Assembly (NCBI GenBank): GCA_002221725.1
Contig: NJFT01000097.1
Location: 62,001-126,000 of the forward strand
Source of the DNA: Scedosporium boydii
Taxonomy: Eukaryota > Ascomycota > Sordariomycetes > Microascales > Microascaceae
Reading direction: 5' to 3'
DNA length: 64,000 nucleotides
The notes beneath the pieces are model-generated. The model saw only the letters and a list, made by a program, of their open reading frames with translations, did no database searches and was not told where the DNA came from. Shown here in pieces: positions 60,071-64,000 of this stretch. A program made the translations under genes and the position numbers. Position 1 is the stretch's first letter. Each line of letters opens with the position of its first letter.

Positions 60071-61548
60071 TTAAACGAAGGCCTGGACGCCGGTGATGGC
60101 CCTACCCAAAATCAAAGCTGGTGTCCGGGGGAAATTAGCTTCCCAAAATCCAAAGAAATCAAGGATGGATACGAGGGTTGCACTTACCGTGAATATCGCT
60201 CTGTCCCTCGTACGTCTGCGTCACGTACAAGTTCGCGACGTGCCTTCCAATCATGTACTCATCGCTGACAGCGTTTCCACCAAAGATCTCCTGAAGCACG
60301 CGAGCATTGTGAAGCGCCCGATCGCAGTTCTGCCTCTTAACCATGCTAATCATCTCAGGGGTAGCGAGGCCCTGGTCCTTTAGGCGACCGACCTGGATGG
60401 CCGCAACAGTGCCGTACGCCGCATCCGTCGCAGCATCCGCCAGCTTCTTTTGGATGAGCTGATACTTGGCGAGCGGGTTGCCCTTGAACTGCTTCCTCTC
60501 GAGAGCGTACTGTCTCGCCCTTGCGATGCAGTCCTCAAGCGCACCCGTCACACCCAGCGCGATACCGTACCTCGCGCTGTTGAGGCAGCTGAAGGGGCCA
60601 CGAAGACCTTCGATGTTGGGGAACATGTTGGCCGCGGGGACGGGGCATCCGTCCATGTGGATCATACCCGTGATCGAAGCCCTGAGGCCGTTCTTGTTCT
60701 TGATCGCGGGCGTCTCGAGGGTTCCGGGAGGGCAGTCCTTGCGATCGATCAGGAAGCCGCGGATCTTGCCCGTCTCCTGGAGTTTGGCCCACACAAGAAG
60801 TACGTCGGCGATAGGCGAGTTGGTGATCCACGTCTTGGACCCGGAGAGGGAGTAGTATCCCGTCTTCGTGGGGTGGGGCTTGGCTACCGTCTCCATCGAG
60901 CCGGGGTCGCTGCCGTGGTTGGGCTCCGTGAGGCCGAAGGCGCCGATGAGCTTGCCCTTGGCCATCTCGGGAAGGTATTTCTCCTTTTGCTCCTCTGTGC
61001 CCATTTCGTAGATTCCGCCCATTACGAGGGAGGACTGGACGGACATTCCTGATCGGTAACCGCTGTCCACGCGCTCGACGGCCTTGGTGATGAGACCGCT
61101 GGCTACTGTAGACACGCCCGCGCATCCGTATCCTTGTATCGTGGCTCCGAGGAGGCCCATATCTCCCATCTCCTCTAGGATCTTGGGGTCGTAGTTCTCA
61201 TCGCGGTATGCCTCTAATTAGGTGCAGCAAACTCGTGTTAGCCTCCTAGTTCAAAATAATTTCCTCCCGCTTGGGAGCGGGACAAAGGGGGAGTGCGGGC
61301 TGGGTAAAATACTAACGAAGAACCCTGGGAAGAAGCAGCTCCTGGCAATACTTCTCTGCCGTCTCCGCGACGGCGATCTCCTCTTCTGTGAGAAACGCCT
61401 TAGCAGCCAAGGGGTCCTCCCAATTGAAGACAGCCTGGTCCGCAGCGGTGCTCATAGGCCTCGAGACGCCAAAGGCAACTCTGGAGCGGAGGGCGCATGC
61501 CCTGGGAATAGCTCGCCGAGCGAGGAGGCGGGACACTGGGATCGTCAT
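60071..61548 (-). CDS. Glutaryl-CoA dehydrogenase, mitochondrial (acyl-CoA dehydrogenase family)
   Basis: Three exons, complement(join(60071..60117, 60188..61213, 61317..61548)), give 434 residues. An in-frame ATG 16 codons upstream exists, but the ATG at 61548 starts a classic Arg-rich presequence (MTIPVSRLLARRAIPRACAL), so I prefer it. The order is typical: RDENYDPKILEEMGDMGLLG, then GAFGLTEPNHGSDPGSMETV for flavin/substrate binding, then KTWITNSPIADVLLVWAK. Near the end comes YEGQSDIH, with Glu413 as the expected catalytic base. The last exon completes ALILGRAITGVQAFV. The enzyme oxidises and decarboxylates glutaryl-CoA to crotonyl-CoA in lysine and tryptophan breakdown, passing electrons to ETF. 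The intron 1 acceptor is inferred (TTAG, giving Gln at the junction) and is the least certain boundary. Confidence 0.93.
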
Positions 61549-62571
61549 GATGTTTGTGAGGTTTGGAGCTACAGCGCAGAGTTCTGTCACGGACAATTGA
61601 ACTTGCTAGAAGGATATAGGAGAAGGGAAAAAGGATTTGAGAAGCTCACGAAGCTGCGAGAGAACCTCCTCTTTTGAATGCCCAATAGCCTTCGGGAGCT
61701 CTATGGGGTGTTAGTGGGGAAAAGCAATTGGAGCGTCCAAAGCTTCGAAGGACCCGTAGCACGATGCCGATCTCGCCGTGCGTAGCCGAGGAAAGCGACT
61801 AACAATTGACTAACAGTTTGAACGAAATTGTTGACTAATCCCGGGATTTTGCGGGGGAAGGAGGCTCCTCGAGGAGTCGATTTCCTAACAGTGCGCCAAG
61901 GACACCGGTCTCGATGCAGCGCCGCTCCCGTCTTCCCCGGAAGGAAGCTGCGGCCTGGGGAAGTCAGGGGCACCGGAGTGACGATTACGGCCGTCTTCAA
62001 ACGATGAAGCTTAGATCTAGGTTTTGACATCGAACACTTAAGCTTGTAATCCGAGTAGCAGACACCACACCTCTTCCCAATCTTAAACATACTGTGTTAA
62101 CTCGATCATTGCCTGATTCAAAGTGCTAAGTAAAGGACCCAGTAACAGTGCACGAATGACTCAACGCCGGTTGTTCAACCGGCTACAGCAATGCTCTTGC
62201 CGGTTGGGCTTCACTGTTATCTGGCCCCGAATCGGAAAGAGCAGGAGCACTCGGCTACAGTTGTCCGGCCCGACTGACAACGAGCGCGAGATCAGCACCT
62301 TCCACTTTGATCCCGGGTGAAGATATTCTCGAATGCGGTCTCGGCCTCGACCCGTGCCAGGGTTTCATCCTCCTGCGTAGTTGTGCCCTATTTTGTCCTA
62401 GTCCCTGGATCCGTAGCGTCAAAACCTGCATGCACGCCGCCCCATAAATCTAGCTGACAGCTTTTCCTATCAATTTTAACAAGATCTCGTGCACCAATAT
62501 TTAACATCCCTTTGGACGCAATGTTACGCCCCTTGTCTCCCGACCCACCGCTCATCGCCTCGGACTAGCCC
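61549..62571. other. Upstream region of glutaryl-CoA dehydrogenase
   Basis: About 1 kb. The first 150 bases upstream of the start (61549-61690) include a C/T-rich minus-strand leader. No gene or repeat recognised in the rest. Confidence 0.5.
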
Positions 62572-63054
62572 GTCTGGCGGCATGATGGCGACGTCTACTG
62601 CTTCGGCTCCCTTGCTGATGGCCCCGTTTATTCACGAGTCTCGAGGAACTCCAGGGCCATCTTTTCCTGGACCTCGTGGGGCCTTGGTAGTCTCGAACGC
62701 GAGCCCGACGCTCCGGCCATCGCAGCATTCTTCGATCTTGCTTTCATGGAACCCGACGGGGAGATTCATCTCTTTAGACGGCCTCGTCCACCACGACCAG
62801 GGGATATGAGGCTTACATTGTCGGACCCTTCGCTGCATCATGGTGCTCGGGCGGAGGGACGTCGGCTTACGGAGGCGTTGTCTTCACCAAGGCCGCGGCG
62901 ATCTTCGCTTCCCCCACGGCTGGAAACACATTCTTCATTTGGGAGCCTGGGAGTAATAATTGAAGCACTAAACATCTTAGAGGCCGATGGGGGAGACGAC
63001 CAAGCCGATTTGGCAGACAGCAGCGACGACGGCCCGGAAGAATCCGTGGCTTAG
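62572..63054 (+). CDS. Doubtful coding fragment, unrecognised
   Basis: A frame open for about 160 codons, beginning just after a TAG that could be a splice acceptor (before CCCGTCTGG) and ending in a stop at 63052-63054. The translation includes WRHDGDVYCFGSLADGPVYS, AIAAFFDLAFMEPDGEIHLF and an acidic end (LNILEADGGDDQADLADSSD). Composition is more protein-like than other intergenic frames, but there is no start codon with context, no domain, and two other frames are also open here. It could be the last exon of a small gene, a decayed fragment or chance. Confidence 0.18.
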   Translation, partial: VWRHDGDVYCFGSLADGPVYSRVSRNSRAIFSWTSWGLGSLEREPDAPAIAAFFDLAFMEPDGEIHLFRRPRPPRPGDMRLTLSDPSLHHGARAEGRRLTEALSSPRPRRSSLPPRLETHSSFGSLGVIIEALNILEADGGDDQADLADSSDDGPEESVA

Positions 63055-64000
63055 CGGAGCAGGTAATTGCAAGCCTAGGCCGGAGAGCCTCGTCTGATAT
63101 AAGAGTACGGTGCCGGCCGCTGGACCATAGGACGGATTTCTGTCGAGATTTATTCCAGTTCAAGACGGCTTGCGAGGTTTCATCACCTCTCGGCGGCCCT
63201 TGGGATGCTTGGGGGCCGCTACTTGCTGGCGGCGAGCTTCATATTATGTCGGGAAGAGAAGAGCTGCAGAGGAGCCGGTGCCGTTGCATGTTGGTGTCGA
63301 ACGGAAGGTTATCAATATTGTTCAGCCCAACGAACTGCACCGATTTGCATCGAGAGGCACGAGGCGGCGTCCGGTCCTTTGGGTTTTCTGAGCCTGAGTC
63401 TGTTGCAACAAACCTTGACCGTTCCTTCGTGGTTTCTTTTGGAGAAATTACTAACTAGCACCGTCACGAGCATTCTGATACACCAGCGATCACTGTTGAG
63501 AGCGGGAGGACCTAGGAGCCGATGACAGTGGCATCGAGGCGGACTGGAGAGAACCTTGAAAACGTTCATTTGTAAGGGCATCCCCGATCTCTCCGAACCC
63601 TATCCATACGAGGGACGGGGCGATATTGTCTCCGCAACCAAACCCTTCGGCACATTGCCCGTTGAATCCCGCGTTACTTTCACCGAATGAAGAGAGTCGG
63701 CTGGAGATGCGAGTGGGAAGCGTTTTTTAAGCAACCAGTGAAATTAAAATCTTTGACGTCACTCTTGTGTGCTTCTCTGAAACATCGGTCCTCAAGAGAA
63801 AATAGTCCTTTGCCTGGCGCTGGACCTTGATAGTATCTGTCGAGGTTTCCGGCCCCAGTCTATTGCTCCTGGGCTTAACATCGACGACGCCGGAACACCA
63901 CCTTGAATATCCGGAGTGCTTCCTGGGCGTTTGTCGACGCTGTCTGCCCGCCCAAAGCACACTGAAAACTGTGCACCCACGGCGCGATCAGTATTGGGGG
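63055..64000. other. Window end, no gene recognised
   Basis: About 950 bases with short open frames on both strands and no domain, repeat or RNA signature. A gene continuing beyond the window cannot be excluded. Confidence 0.5.

Overview
The window is nuclear DNA of a filamentous ascomycete (Pezizomycotina, most likely a Sordariomycete). The evidence is short GT-AG introns in coding genes, G+C-rich third codon positions, and a protein set typical of these fungi: a Gti1/Pac2 regulator, a NoxB-type NADPH oxidase, SEC24, CFT2, UBC4 and mitochondrial glutaryl-CoA dehydrogenase. No rRNA, tRNA, CRISPR array or transposase could be supported. The species cannot be named from the sequence alone.

Layout. 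At 0.1-1.2 kb (minus) is a microbial-type PARG/macro-domain protein. At 4.4-6.3 kb (plus) is a three-exon mitochondrial asparaginyl-tRNA synthetase. From 6.3 to 30.7 kb lies a stretch of about 24 kb with no recognisable gene. It ends at the Gti1/Pac2 gene (30.7-32.1 kb, plus). SEC24 (33.4-36.8 kb, minus, five exons) and CFT2/CPSF100 (37.9-41.0 kb, plus, two exons) are divergent and share a 1.1-kb promoter region. At 41.3-43.1 kb (minus) one long frame is broken by two in-frame TAG codons. At 44.3-45.5 kb (minus) is a secreted Ser/Thr-rich single-pass membrane protein. After a 4.8-kb gene-free stretch come NoxB (50.3-52.3 kb, minus), UBC4 (56.7-57.8 kb, minus, five exons) and glutaryl-CoA dehydrogenase (60.1-61.5 kb, minus, three exons). 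The last 2.4 kb holds at most a doubtful gene fragment.

The genes do not form a pathway or cluster. Most are housekeeping: mitochondrial translation, COPII transport, mRNA 3'-end formation, ubiquitin conjugation and lysine/tryptophan catabolism. Two are developmental or signalling genes (Gti1/Pac2 and NoxB), and both have long non-coding upstream regions. Recognised coding sequence is roughly a quarter of the window, which is low for this kind of fungus.

The most unusual signal is in the non-coding DNA. The 9-mer TACTTCGTA and its reverse complement TACGAAGTA occur 20 times exactly by my reading, always between genes. Two copies overlap to make a perfect 16-bp palindrome, and a G+C-rich 9-bp hairpin lies just beside another. 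The function is unknown. Intron boundaries were inferred by eye from splice signals and reading frame, not from transcripts.
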